A stretch of DNA of 7,532 nucleotides from an uncultured Bdellovibrio sp. (GTDB lineage Bacteria; Bdellovibrionota; Bdellovibrionia; Bdellovibrionales; Bdellovibrionaceae), in contig CAMLMF010000112.1 of NCBI GenBank assembly GCA_946480995.1, positions 1-7,532 of the forward strand. Reading direction: 5' to 3'. A program made the translations under genes and the position numbers. The notes beneath the pieces are model-generated. The model was not told the origin of the DNA, did not search any database, and saw nothing but the letters and a program-made list of their open reading frames with translations. Below are positions 1 to 7,142 of this stretch, one piece after another. Numbering within the stretch: position 1 is the first letter of the stretch; every line of letters starts with the position of its first letter.

Positions 1-42
1 AAGTATCGCAAGGAGGTGGGGATTCGGTTGGTTTCTAGATAA
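1..42 (+). CDS. C-terminal end of an unidentified protein, possibly formylglycine-generating/sulfatase-modifying family (partial)
   Basis: Reading frame 1 from the left edge gives KYRKEVGIRLVSR followed by TAA at 40-42. The other two + frames give unconvincing peptides. An ending of the type 'R..vGfRLV.' is common at the C-terminus of FGE-sulfatase (SUMF1-like) domains, so that family is a guess, based on only 13 residues. The gene would be convergent with mazG. A minus-strand frame is also open across the same bases, so the coding strand here is not certain. The gene start and body lie outside the window. Confidence 0.4.
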   Translation, partial: KYRKEVGIRLVSR

Positions 43-46
43 TAAG

Positions 47-94
<48 letters not shown>

Positions 95-284
95 CGAATT
101 TTCTATTTGGTTGGGGGCGTTTATACGCGAGGCTTCGGGGCAAATCTGCTGAAACTGTTTTGCGGTCTTTCTCCGTCCTTGGGAGAGCCTTTCTGATGCG
201 CATCGTGCGCATCAGACGCGAGTAGGTGGGGAGGATTGTTTTTATCGAGCTTTTGGTCGGACTGAGGAGGCTTGGATTTTCTAT
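95..284. other. Non-coding stretch downstream of mazG
   Basis: About 190 bp between the TAGA tract and the mazG stop codon. It holds one strong palindrome (192-216, listed separately) and a weaker hairpin at 170-186 (TCTCC/GGAGA with a 7-nt loop). I see no T-run next to either, so no standard Rho-independent terminator for mazG is visible. The - strand frame that continues from mazG past its stop happens to stay open through this whole stretch, but its translation is rich in Ser, Pro, Arg and Lys, resembles no family I know, and has no ribosome binding site before its Met codons. Confidence 0.5.
192..216. repeat. Perfect palindrome / hairpin, 11-bp stem
   Basis: TCTGATGCGCA at 192-202 is the exact reverse complement of TGCGCATCAGA at 206-216, leaving a 3-nt loop (TCG). 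The left half also contains the self-complementary GATGCGCATC (195-204). It lies about 70 bp past the mazG stop. It lacks a T-run on either strand, so it could be an RNA 3'-end stabiliser or a protein-binding site rather than an intrinsic terminator. Confidence 0.75.
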
Positions 285-1100
285 CTATTTATTTTTCAGC
301 GCGGCCTTCGCCTTTTGCCAGTACGCTTCTTTCTCTTCCAAAGTAAAACTGCCCCAGTCTTTTCCTTCGTGTGTGGCAATATTCACCATTTCTTTGAAGC
401 GCTCGCTGAAACGAACATTCGCCTTGCGCAATACTTGCTCTGGTTCCATTTCTAAATGACGACCCAACTGTGCTAGTGAAAATAAAACGTCGCCCAACTC
501 GTGGAAAATATCCTCGTGCACGTCGCTGTCTAAAGCTTCGCGCAATTCGTCGAATTCTTCTTCGACCTTCAACATCACGCCTTCCAGATTTTCCCAGTCA
601 AACTTGAACTTTTCAGTGCGTTTGCCAATTTTATAAGCTTGCTGCAATGCAGGCAGGGGAGGCACGTTTAAAGCATAGGGTGATGTTTCTCCCGCGGCAG
701 CTTTTTCTTTTTTCTTAATCTCTTCCCAATTGCGAATAACTTCAGCAGAGTCCGCGACGGCGGCACCACCAAAAACATGGGGGTGGCGACGCACTAACTT
801 CTCGCTGATTGAGGCAATCACGTCCTCTAAAGTAAATGCTCCGCGCTCTGAGGCGAGTTGAGCATGTAAAATCACCTGAAACAAAACATCGCCCAGCTCA
901 TCTTTGATTTTGTTATCACGCACAGGACCGGGAGCGGTTTCGATGACTTCGACCAGTTCGTGGGACTCTTCGATTGCGTATTGAGTCAAAGATTCGTGAG
1001 TTTGCTCCTTATCCCAGGGGCAACCATTGGGACCGCGCAGGGCAGATACGATCTCGACTAAGGACGCAATTTGACGTAAGTTAGAAGGAACATTCACCAT
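285..1100 (-). CDS. mazG: MazG nucleoside triphosphate pyrophosphohydrolase
   Basis: MazG hydrolyses (d)NTPs to the monophosphate and pyrophosphate in the cytoplasm; in E. coli it lowers ppGpp and helps clear abnormal nucleotides. The protein has the usual tandem layout of two MazG domains. The N-terminal one has LRGPNGCPWD (21-30), EESHE (44-48) and ELGD (68-71). The C-terminal one has KFKFDW (164-169), EEEFDE (180-185) and ELGD (201-204). These acidic helices bind Mg2+. I chose ATG at 1100 (271 aa, close to the 263 aa of E. coli MazG) because GAGG lies 5 nt upstream. The longer frame begins at GTG 1142, adds 14 residues and has no visible ribosome binding site. The stop is TAG. It is transcribed alone, divergent from pgpH. 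Function confidence is high; start is fairly sure. Confidence 0.95.
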   Translation of the reverse strand: MVNVPSNLRQIASLVEIVSALRGPNGCPWDKEQTHESLTQYAIEESHELVEVIETAPGPVRDNKIKDELGDVLFQVILHAQLASERGAFTLEDVIASISEKLVRRHPHVFGGAAVADSAEVIRNWEEIKKKEKAAAGETSPYALNVPPLPALQQAYKIGKRTEKFKFDWENLEGVMLKVEEEFDELREALDSDVHEDIFHELGDVLFSLAQLGRHLEMEPEQVLRKANVRFSERFKEMVNIATHEGKDWGSFTLEEKEAYWQKAKAALKNK

Positions 1101-1222
1101 GAGAGCCTCGACTTTCTGATGGAATCTCTTTATTGCTAGCACAATTGCCGAGTGATTTCGACAATTATTCTAAAACGAGTTAGGCTAAAGCGGAGTGAAT
1201 TTTAAGGATGACAGTATAGATT
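1101..1222. promoter_or_regulatory. Divergent mazG / pgpH promoter region
   Basis: This 122-bp spacer must carry the promoters of both mazG (leftward) and pgpH (rightward). On the - strand TAGAAT (1167-1172) matches five of six bases of a -10 box, but no good -35 lies at the right distance. On the + strand TCGACA (1158-1163) is five-sixths of a -35 box, with only TAGGCT at 17-bp spacing (1181-1186), a poor -10. The mazG ribosome binding site GAGG is at 1106-1109 (minus strand) and a possible pgpH site AAGGA at 1204-1208. The promoter assignments are weak; the region's role is inferred from gene arrangement. Confidence 0.35.
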
Positions 1223-3616
1223 ATGCAACGAGGAAAAGGTTCAAAAAAAGGCGAGAGTCCAACGACTCGAGTAAACTATGAGGATCACAGTTTAAAGTTT
1301 TTAGACTGGGTGGATTCCATTGGCCTTGAGAAAACGTACTTTGGCCGTTTCATGCAGATCATGGAAGAAAAGTTTTTCGTTCGCCGTGCTCTGCTCATCT
1401 TTTTGTACTGCGTTCTTTTGTCTTACACAATTTTTTATCAGCTCGATATTCCCTATAATTTTAATGTCGGAGACGTTGCCAAGTACGACGTGGCAGCACC
1501 CATCGGTTTTGAGATGACCGATGAAGTGACCACAGAAGAAAAACGCACTAAAGCGGAGTTCTCTGTGCCGATCGTTTACGACTTTGATACTTCCGTATTT
1601 GAACGTGTGTCGGTCGGATTGATTCATTCATTTCGCACTATGCGCGCGTATTACCGTGAAACCGCCTGGCCGTCGGCGCCCGCGGCGTATCGTGCGAAAG
1701 TAAAAGAATTCTTTCAGTATAAAAAGCAATTCGAAAAAGAGCTGGGTGTCCCAGTTTCAGACTTCATGTTCGAGTGGTTGATAGATTTGAAATTCACTCC
1801 GCGTATTGAGTCCATCATTATCCGCAACATGGAAAGCTGGTACGATCGCAAAATCGCCGAAGCCCCTGATCGTTTTATTCCGACCACGCAGGGTAATGTT
1901 GTCGGGCGCGTTGTTCACCGCAACAACCTTGGTAAAGAGTTTCCGATTTCCCGGGACGAAATCCTTGACCTACAAGCCCCAGAAAATTTTGATCTTGATC
2001 TTAAAAAAGATCTGATTCGCTTTAATGACAGCGACCAAGCAAACATCCTGTATTTCGCCCGCTCACTTCTGACGCCGAATTTAACCCTGAATAAGCAAGA
2101 AACTGCAACCCGTCGCCAAGCGGCCCGTGATGCGGTCATCCCAGTGACGATCACGATCAAAAAGAACCAAACGATCATCACGCAAGGTTCCGTCATTCAG
2201 CCATTCCAAATGGCGGTGATTAAGCAAATCGAAAATATCCGTGCCGATAAACGCAAAGACGTGATGGCGCTCTCGATGGCTTTGATGTTGTCAGTGGCGA
2301 TCATGGTCTTTTTCTCGTACTTAAAACGCTTCACCATGAACAAGGTGAAAATTGATTTCAAAGATATCTCAGTCATGATGCTCATCGCGTTTGGCGTGAT
2401 TTTCTTTACAAAGATTTATCTGTTCATGACGGATGCCGCCTTCGCCTCGAAGATGAGCCATCTGATCCCGGCCTCCGTGTTCTTGTATGCAGCCCCTGTG
2501 GCGGCAGGTCCAATGCTGGTTGGTTTGCTGATCACGTACGGCGAAATTGTGTGGCTCTTCACCGCGTTTTTGTCGGTGTGCTTGGGCATCATGGTCGAAT
2601 ATAACTTTGCCTTTATGTTTGTGACGTTGGTGGGCGGAATCGCGGCAGCCCGTGGTGTTTTCAACTGTAAAACCAGAAATGATATTTACTTTGCCGGTGT
2701 ACGCACGGGTTTAGTTAATGCCTTGATGATCGCCTTCGTTTTAACCATGACGAAATTTGACCAAGAGGGCGGACTGAAAGAAATTCTTCTGTCGATCCCG
2801 GCAGGTTTTATCGGCGGTATTTTCAGTGCATTGTTTGCGATGATGTTTGTACCGTTGCTTGAATCCATTTTTAACTATACGACCGACGTCAAATTGCTAG
2901 AGCTTAGTAATCTTAACCATCCACTGCTTAAAGAGATGATCGTGAAAGCCCCAGGCACATACCATCACTCGATGATGGTGGGATCGATGGTGGAGGCCGC
3001 AGCTGAAGAGATCGGCGCCAATCCGCTGCTCGGTAAAGTGATGTGCTATTACCACGATATCGGTAAAATGGAGCACGCGAATTACTTTATCGAAAATCAA
3101 AAGCCAGGACATAATCCCCACGATCATATTTCGCCATTTATGAGTAAAACGTTGCTGGTCGCCCATGTGAAGGACGGCATCGAAATGGGAACGGCGTTCA
3201 AACTTGGCAAGCCGATCTTAGACGGTATTATCCAGCATCACGGCACAACCTTGATTTCGTATTTCTATAACAAAGCTTTAGATCTTAAAAAAGAAGACGA
3301 TCCAGAAATCAGCGACAATGACTTCCGTTATCCAGGTCCAAAACCGCAATTCCGCGAATCAGCTTTATGTATGCTGGCCGATTCTATCGAAGCCGCGGCA
3401 AGATCGCTTGATGAGCCAACACCAACGCGTTTGCAAAATATCGTGCGCAATATCATTCAAAGAAAATTTTCTGACGGGCAGCTGGATGAGTGTAATTTGA
3501 CTCTGAAAGACATTTCAAAAGTCGAACTTGCCTTCGTCAGAATCTTGCTAGGCATCTATCACCAACGCATCGATTATCCACGCAGTGCCGGTGGTGGCTT
3601 GGGTGAGTCGGTTTAG
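1223..3616 (+). CDS. pgpH: 7TM-HD family cyclic-di-AMP phosphodiesterase (PgpH/YqfF type)
   Basis: This inner-membrane protein has a cytoplasmic HD phosphohydrolase domain; characterised relatives (Listeria PgpH) degrade c-di-AMP to pApA. The 797 residues show a cytoplasmic head and one membrane helix (about 52-72), a large extracytoplasmic sensor-like domain (about 75-345), about seven membrane helices between 345 and 548, then the HD domain. Its metal ligands are visible: His581/His582 in TYHHS, His611-Asp612 in YYHDIGK, and His672-His673 before GTT. The only reasonable start is ATG 1223. The best Shine-Dalgarno (AAGGA, 1204-1208) is 14 nt away, which is long. An upstream ATG at 1208 meets a stop after three codons. 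ybeY follows after 1 nt, as in the pgpH-ybeY clusters of many bacteria. The enzyme that makes c-di-AMP is not in the window. Family assignment is firm; the exact substrate is by homology. Confidence 0.92.
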   Translation: MQRGKGSKKGESPTTRVNYEDHSLKFLDWVDSIGLEKTYFGRFMQIMEEKFFVRRALLIFLYCVLLSYTIFYQLDIPYNFNVGDVAKYDVAAPIGFEMTDEVTTEEKRTKAEFSVPIVYDFDTSVFERVSVGLIHSFRTMRAYYRETAWPSAPAAYRAKVKEFFQYKKQFEKELGVPVSDFMFEWLIDLKFTPRIESIIIRNMESWYDRKIAEAPDRFIPTTQGNVVGRVVHRNNLGKEFPISRDEILDLQAPENFDLDLKKDLIRFNDSDQANILYFARSLLTPNLTLNKQETATRRQAARDAVIPVTITIKKNQTIITQGSVIQPFQMAVIKQIENIRADKRKDVMALSMALMLSVAIMVFFSYLKRFTMNKVKIDFKDISVMMLIAFGVIFFTKIYLFMTDAAFASKMSHLIPASVFLYAAPVAAGPMLVGLLITYGEIVWLFTAFLSVCLGIMVEYNFAFMFVTLVGGIAAARGVFNCKTRNDIYFAGVRTGLVNALMIAFVLTMTKFDQEGGLKEILLSIPAGFIGGIFSALFAMMFVPLLESIFNYTTDVKLLELSNLNHPLLKEMIVKAPGTYHHSMMVGSMVEAAAEEIGANPLLGKVMCYYHDIGKMEHANYFIENQKPGHNPHDHISPFMSKTLLVAHVKDGIEMGTAFKLGKPILDGIIQHHGTTLISYFYNKALDLKKEDDPEISDNDFRYPGPKPQFRESALCMLADSIEAAARSLDEPTPTRLQNIVRNIIQRKFSDGQLDECNLTLKDISKVELAFVRILLGIYHQRIDYPRSAGGGLGESV

Positions 3617-3617
3617 T

Positions 3618-4055
3618 ATGCAGTTAGTGATCGTCAATGAATCCAAACACCCAGTGCCGCGCCAGTTTGTGCAAAAATGGACCGCGGACTTAAGCAAAGA
3701 ATTGCAAAAACGCAAAGTTCTAAAAAAAGCGCACCTACAACAAGAACTGACCCTGGTCTTTTTGGATAAAAAACCCGCGCAGAAATTAAACAAAGAATTC
3801 CGCGGTAAAGATTACGCCACGGATGTGCTCAGCTTTGACTCGATGGAGCCCAGCTCTTTTGGTGAACTTATTCTGTGCCCTGAAGTTTTAAAGCGCCAAG
3901 CTAAGGAACATGGTCTTACCTACCGCGAAGAGCTTGGCTATATGCTTTTGCATGGGATTCTGCATCTCTTGGGTTACGACCACGAAACTGGTGAAAAAGA
4001 CGCCAAAAAGATGTTCAGTTTGCAGGATGCGGTCTTTGAAAAGCTGCTCAGCTAG
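3618..4055 (+). CDS. ybeY: YbeY endoribonuclease, 16S rRNA maturation and ribosome quality control
   Basis: YbeY is a single-domain metal-dependent RNase acting in 16S rRNA 3'-end maturation and in removal of defective 70S ribosomes. The 145-aa protein carries the family signature HGILHLLGYDH, with zinc ligands His112, His116 and His122, and the conserved RGKDYATDVLSF block at 62-73. Length is usual for the family. I chose ATG 3618, 1 nt past the pgpH TAG. The frame is open further upstream to an ATG at 3585, but that would overlap pgpH and add 11 residues that do not resemble YbeY. Only a weak GGTGAG lies before the start, so translation is probably coupled to pgpH. The stop is TAG. Confidence 0.95.
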   Translation: MQLVIVNESKHPVPRQFVQKWTADLSKELQKRKVLKKAHLQQELTLVFLDKKPAQKLNKEFRGKDYATDVLSFDSMEPSSFGELILCPEVLKRQAKEHGLTYREELGYMLLHGILHLLGYDHETGEKDAKKMFSLQDAVFEKLLS

Positions 4056-4067
4056 CAGCGCTAGGCC

Positions 4068-4095
4068 TTGACAGCCCGACCTTGCCCGATACACT
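4068..4095 (+). promoter_or_regulatory. Candidate prfB promoter placing the start site at the AUG
   Basis: A perfect -35 hexamer TTGACA (4068-4073) is followed after 16 bp by TACACT (4090-4095), four of six bases of the consensus -10. Transcription would begin about 7 nt further on, at or next to the prfB ATG (4102). It fits the 46-bp gap after ybeY, the largest gap between genes of this cluster. The -10 is weak, so this is a candidate only. Confidence 0.4.
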
Positions 4096-4101
4096 GGCGT
4101 C

Positions 4102-5233
4102 ATGTCGATAGTTACAGAAGCCTCTGATATTAAAAGTAAAATTTCGTCCCTCGAGAGTTTCGCAAAGGAACTCCGGGGGTATCTTTGACTTAGATAAGAA
4201 AAAGAAACGCCTGGATGAGCTTGCCATCCAAGCCGAAAATCCCGCGCTGTGGGAAAAGCCTGCAGAAATGCAAAAACACAATAAAGAAAAAAGCCTGCTT
4301 GAACGTGCCGTCGGTGAGTTCGATGCGTTTGCCAATCGCCTCAGCGATGCGCAAGTTTTATTGGAGATGGCCGTTGAAGCCCAAGACGAAGGCAGTTTTG
4401 GCGAAGTTAAAACAGAAATCGCGGCCCTTGAAAAATACGGCCAAGAACTAGAACTTAAAAGAGTATTAAGTGGTGAATTAGACGCCAACAGCTCTTACCT
4501 GTCGATCAACTCTGGTGCCGGTGGGACCGAGTCTTGCGATTGGGCAGAGATGCTTTTACGCATGTACACGCGCTATTGTGAAAAACACGGTTACAAAGTG
4601 CAAATCATCGAGATGACCGAGGGCGAGGGTGCCGGAATTAAATCCTGCACGCTCTTAGTGGAAGGCCCTTATGCCTATGGTTATCTGAAGGCGGAATCAG
4701 GCGTGCATCGTTTGGTGCGTATTTCGCCGTTTGACTCCAATGCTCGTCGCCACACTTCGTTTGCCTCGGTTTTTGCGTGGGCCGAAGTTGATGACGATAT
4801 CAATATCGAAGTTCGTCCTGAGGATCTGCGCGTGGAAACGTTCCGCTCTAGCGGAGCCGGTGGACAGCACGTCAATAAGACAGATTCTGCCGTTCGTATG
4901 TACCACATTCCGTCGGGCGTGATCGTGTCGTGCCAGTTAGAAAGATCGCAAATTCAGAACAGAGAAAAAGCATTAAAAATGCTGAAAGCGCGCCTTTACG
5001 AAATTGAAGTTGAAAAACGCAATGCCGAAAAAGACGCCATGAATTCGCAGAAAAAAGCCAACGAGTGGGGGTCGCAAATTCGTTCCTATGTGATGCACCC
5101 TTATCAAATGGTCAAAGATCACAGAACGGATTTTGAAACCAATCAAGTCGATGATGTAATGGATGGCGATTTGGATGGGTTTGTGATGGCTTATCTGAAA
5201 GAGCAAATCACCAATCAGGTTGCGCCCGCGTGA
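4102..5233 (+). CDS. prfB: Peptide chain release factor 2, with programmed +1 frameshift
   Basis: RF2 ends translation at UGA and UAA by entering the ribosomal A site and triggering peptide release. The gene is split in two frames: codons 1-28 (4102-4185) end at an in-frame UGA (4186-4188), and the rest continues from 4187 in the +1 frame, giving 376 aa (E. coli RF2 is 365). Key elements are the stop-codon-reading SPF tripeptide (208-210) inside RISPFDS and the catalytic GGQ (253-255) inside SGAGGQHVN, both within three residues of the E. coli positions. Ser249 sits where E. coli K-12 has its unusual Thr246. ATG 4102 is the only possible start, since a stop lies upstream in frame at 4069. No Shine-Dalgarno is visible. 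The terminal stop is UGA and overlaps the next gene. Reading only from ATG 4268 would lose the N-terminal domain and is wrong. Confidence 0.97.
4174..4189 (+). promoter_or_regulatory. prfB: prfB programmed +1 frameshift site (RF2 autoregulation)
   Basis: The run CGG GGG TAT CTT TGA C matches the classical prfB shift site: a G-rich internal Shine-Dalgarno-like element, a 3-nt spacer (TAT), the slippery CTT, then UGA followed by C, a poor termination context. Low RF2 makes ribosomes pause at UGA and the peptidyl-tRNA slips from CUU to UUU, continuing as GAC. Compared with E. coli (AGG GGG) the Arg codon is CGG. The peptide LRGYLD is unchanged, but one A-U pair with the anti-Shine-Dalgarno is lost. 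Confidence 0.95.
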
Positions 5234-6465
5234 ATAAATCCTTGATCTGGATCGCATGGAGGCTCTTAGTGTCCCGCCAAACTTTGTTTGGTGGTTCCGC
5301 TCCGCTGTCGATCTTAGGATTGATCTTAGGGGTGGCAGCCCTTGTTGCCAGTATGGCCGTGATGAGTGGTTTTGAATCAACACTTAAAAAAGCCATGTCT
5401 GAAGTTTCTGGCCACGCGCAAGTGGTGAAACGTTCGCGCTTTCCCGATGATTGGAAAGAACTTGAAGACCGCATTAAACTGGCTGAACCAACGCTGGTTT
5501 CTTCCAGTCGTTTTGTTTTTATTGAAGCCGTTTTGGCGAACAAAGGGAAAATTTCTGGAGTTCTGCTGCAAGGGGTGGACACAGAGCGCGTAAATCAAGT
5601 TTTAAATTTGCAAACACGTCTTACCAGTGGCTCAGAAGATCTTTCGGGCTCTGCAACTTCAGAAGCTCCTTTGGCTTTGATCGGCAAAGGGTTGGCGACA
5701 AAAATGGAATTACAGGTCGGCGATCGGTTTCGCATCGTAGTTCCCGTGGCTGATGCCGTGGACCCGTCAAAATTTCAACGCCGTGTGGGTGAGTTTCAAG
5801 TCCAAGGCATTTTGGATTTGGGCAAATACGAATGGAACGAGCGCTTTATTATTTCTGACTTAAAGGCCGCGCAAAGCATTGCTGAAATCGGCGATCGTTA
5901 TTCGGGATTGTTGCTGCGTTTTGAAGACGTCAATCACGCGCGCACGGCAAGTTTTAACCTCAGCCAAGTTTTGGGCTCGCCATATTGGGTGCGCGATTGG
6001 CGTGATTCGAATGAAAATCTTTTTGAAGCTGTCGAGGTCGAAAGACCCGGGATTTTCCTGGTGGTTTTAATTATTACCCTTGTGGCTGCGTTTAATGTTT
6101 CGGCGACTTTATTTGTAAACGTCGTTCGTCGTTACAAGGATATTGCGATCTTAAAAACGATCGGTCTGTCGCAAAAAGACATCGTTAAAATATTTGCCTT
6201 TCAGGGGCTTTTCTTGGGCGGGATCGGGATCTTTTTTGGCTTTTTGTTGGGGTTCGTTTTGTGTTTACTCTTTGCCGTTGCACAGTCCCGTTTGGGTTTG
6301 ATTGCAGGGGAAGTGTATCGCTTGGATTCCATTGAAGTAAATATTCGTTTCGTCGACTCTTTGGCTATTTGTGTGGCCACATTGTTGATTTGTTTTATCG
6401 CGACTTTGGCTCCGGCACGCCGGGGTGGAAAGCTCAACCCTGTGCAAGGACTTCGCAATGAATAA
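5230..6465 (+). CDS. LolC/LolE family lipoprotein-releasing permease
   Basis: This is the membrane subunit of the Lol ABC machine, which extracts lipoproteins from the outer leaflet of the inner membrane and passes them to LolA. The 411 residues show the family layout: helix 1 (about 24-46) ending in AVMSGFES, a periplasmic MacB-like domain (about 48-270) closing with WRDSNENLFEAVEVER, then an FtsX-type domain with helices at about 274-297, 323-351 and 377-395, including DIAILKTIGLS (304-314) where LolD docks. The start is GTG 5230, sharing GTGA with the prfB stop; no clear Shine-Dalgarno is present, so coupling to prfB translation is likely. Only one LolC/E-type gene is seen. It may form a homodimer or pair with a copy elsewhere, so I leave C versus E open. 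MacB/FtsX-type permeases are similar, but the adjacent LolD favours Lol. Confidence 0.9.
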   Translation: MNKSLIWIAWRLLVSRQTLFGGSAPLSILGLILGVAALVASMAVMSGFESTLKKAMSEVSGHAQVVKRSRFPDDWKELEDRIKLAEPTLVSSSRFVFIEAVLANKGKISGVLLQGVDTERVNQVLNLQTRLTSGSEDLSGSATSEAPLALIGKGLATKMELQVGDRFRIVVPVADAVDPSKFQRRVGEFQVQGILDLGKYEWNERFIISDLKAAQSIAEIGDRYSGLLLRFEDVNHARTASFNLSQVLGSPYWVRDWRDSNENLFEAVEVERPGIFLVVLIITLVAAFNVSATLFVNVVRRYKDIAILKTIGLSQKDIVKIFAFQGLFLGGIGIFFGFLLGFVLCLLFAVAQSRLGLIAGEVYRLDSIEVNIRFVDSLAICVATLLICFIATLAPARRGGKLNPVQGLRNE

Positions 6466-7141
6466 TGAAAATGTTTTTCTAAAGGCCGTTGATATTCATA
6501 AATCCTATGCGCAAGGAGCGGGACAATTAGAAATCTTGCGCGGAGTAAGCTTAGAAATTAAGCAGGGTGAGGCGCTCGCAATTCTAGGATCTTCTGGGGC
6601 CGGTAAAAGTACGTTGTTGCAAATCATGGGTACACTGGATCGACCAAATCGCGGTGAATTGTTTTGCGAAGGCCGTGATTTATTGGCGATGGGCGATGAA
6701 GAGCTGTCACGCTTTCGTAATTCAGAAATGGGCTTTGTGTTTCAATTCCATCATCTGCTGGGGGAGTTTTCCGCGGTTGAAAATGTCATGATTCCATGTC
6801 GCGTCGCAGGGGAGCCGCTAAAAGCAGCTCGAGAAAAAGCCCTGCACCTGCTGGAGTTTATGGGGTTGGCGGATCGAGCGGAGCATTATCCAAGCCAGCT
6901 TTCGGGAGGGGAATTGCAAAGGGTTGCGATTGCCCGCGCCTTGGTTCGTCATCCAAAAATTTTGTTCGCCGATGAGCCGACGGGCAATTTAGATTCAGCG
7001 ACGAGTGCAAAAATCCAAGAACTGTTTTTCCGTCTGAAAGAGGACATGAAGTTGGCTCTTGTGGTGGTGACGCATGATCTTGCCTTCGCGACCCGTTTTC
7101 CAAAAGTCTATCGAATGAAAGACGGCCTCTGGCATTCATAA
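6458..7141 (+). CDS. lolD: LolD, ATPase of the lipoprotein-releasing ABC transporter
   Basis: LolD hydrolyses ATP on the cytoplasmic face to drive lipoprotein release by the LolC/E subunits. All ABC motifs are intact in 227 aa (E. coli LolD is 233): Walker A GSSGAGKST (44-52), Q-loop Gln96 within FQFHHLLGEFSAVENV, a stretch typical of LolD, signature LSGGE (148-152), Walker B ILFADE with catalytic Glu173, and switch His206 in THD. I chose ATG 6458 because AAGGA (6446-6450) lies 7 nt upstream. It overlaps the permease gene by 8 nt. The open frame reaches back to 6425, but that adds 11 residues deep inside the permease gene. The stop TAA is followed by a terminator-like inverted repeat. Confidence 0.96.
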   Translation: MNNENVFLKAVDIHKSYAQGAGQLEILRGVSLEIKQGEALAILGSSGAGKSTLLQIMGTLDRPNRGELFCEGRDLLAMGDEELSRFRNSEMGFVFQFHHLLGEFSAVENVMIPCRVAGEPLKAAREKALHLLEFMGLADRAEHYPSQLSGGELQRVAIARALVRHPKILFADEPTGNLDSATSAKIQELFFRLKEDMKLALVVVTHDLAFATRFPKVYRMKDGLWHS

Positions 7142-7142
7142 G

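Noticed and set aside
10..17. AGGAGGTG, a perfect Shine-Dalgarno-like sequence
   Set aside because: No start codon at a useful distance leads to a frame longer than a few codons; it fits as coding sequence of the gene tail.
226..459. Plus-strand 77-codon frame
   Set aside because: It lies largely antisense to mazG, has no family resemblance, and the mazG strand has clear motifs.
1101..1142. Fourteen-residue N-terminal extension of MazG from GTG 1142
   Set aside because: No ribosome binding site precedes it, while ATG 1100 has GAGG at 5 nt and gives a normal family length.
4043..4064. Hairpins around the ybeY stop (GCTGCT/AGCAGC and CTAGC/GCTAG)
   Set aside because: They are short and mutually exclusive, and no T-run follows. 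The next gene starts 46 nt later, so this is not a convincing terminator.
4186..4188. In-frame stop in prfB, suggesting a pseudogene or sequencing error
   Set aside because: The surrounding bases match the programmed +1 frameshift signal, and the +1 frame continues as full-length RF2.
4048..4488. Minus-strand 146-codon frame across the prfB start
   Set aside because: It is Ser-rich, has no motif, and is antisense to prfB, which is certain.
4268..5233. RF2 beginning at ATG 4268
   Set aside because: This would lose the N-terminal domain. The sequence upstream through the shift site encodes good RF2 residues (LRGYLD onward).
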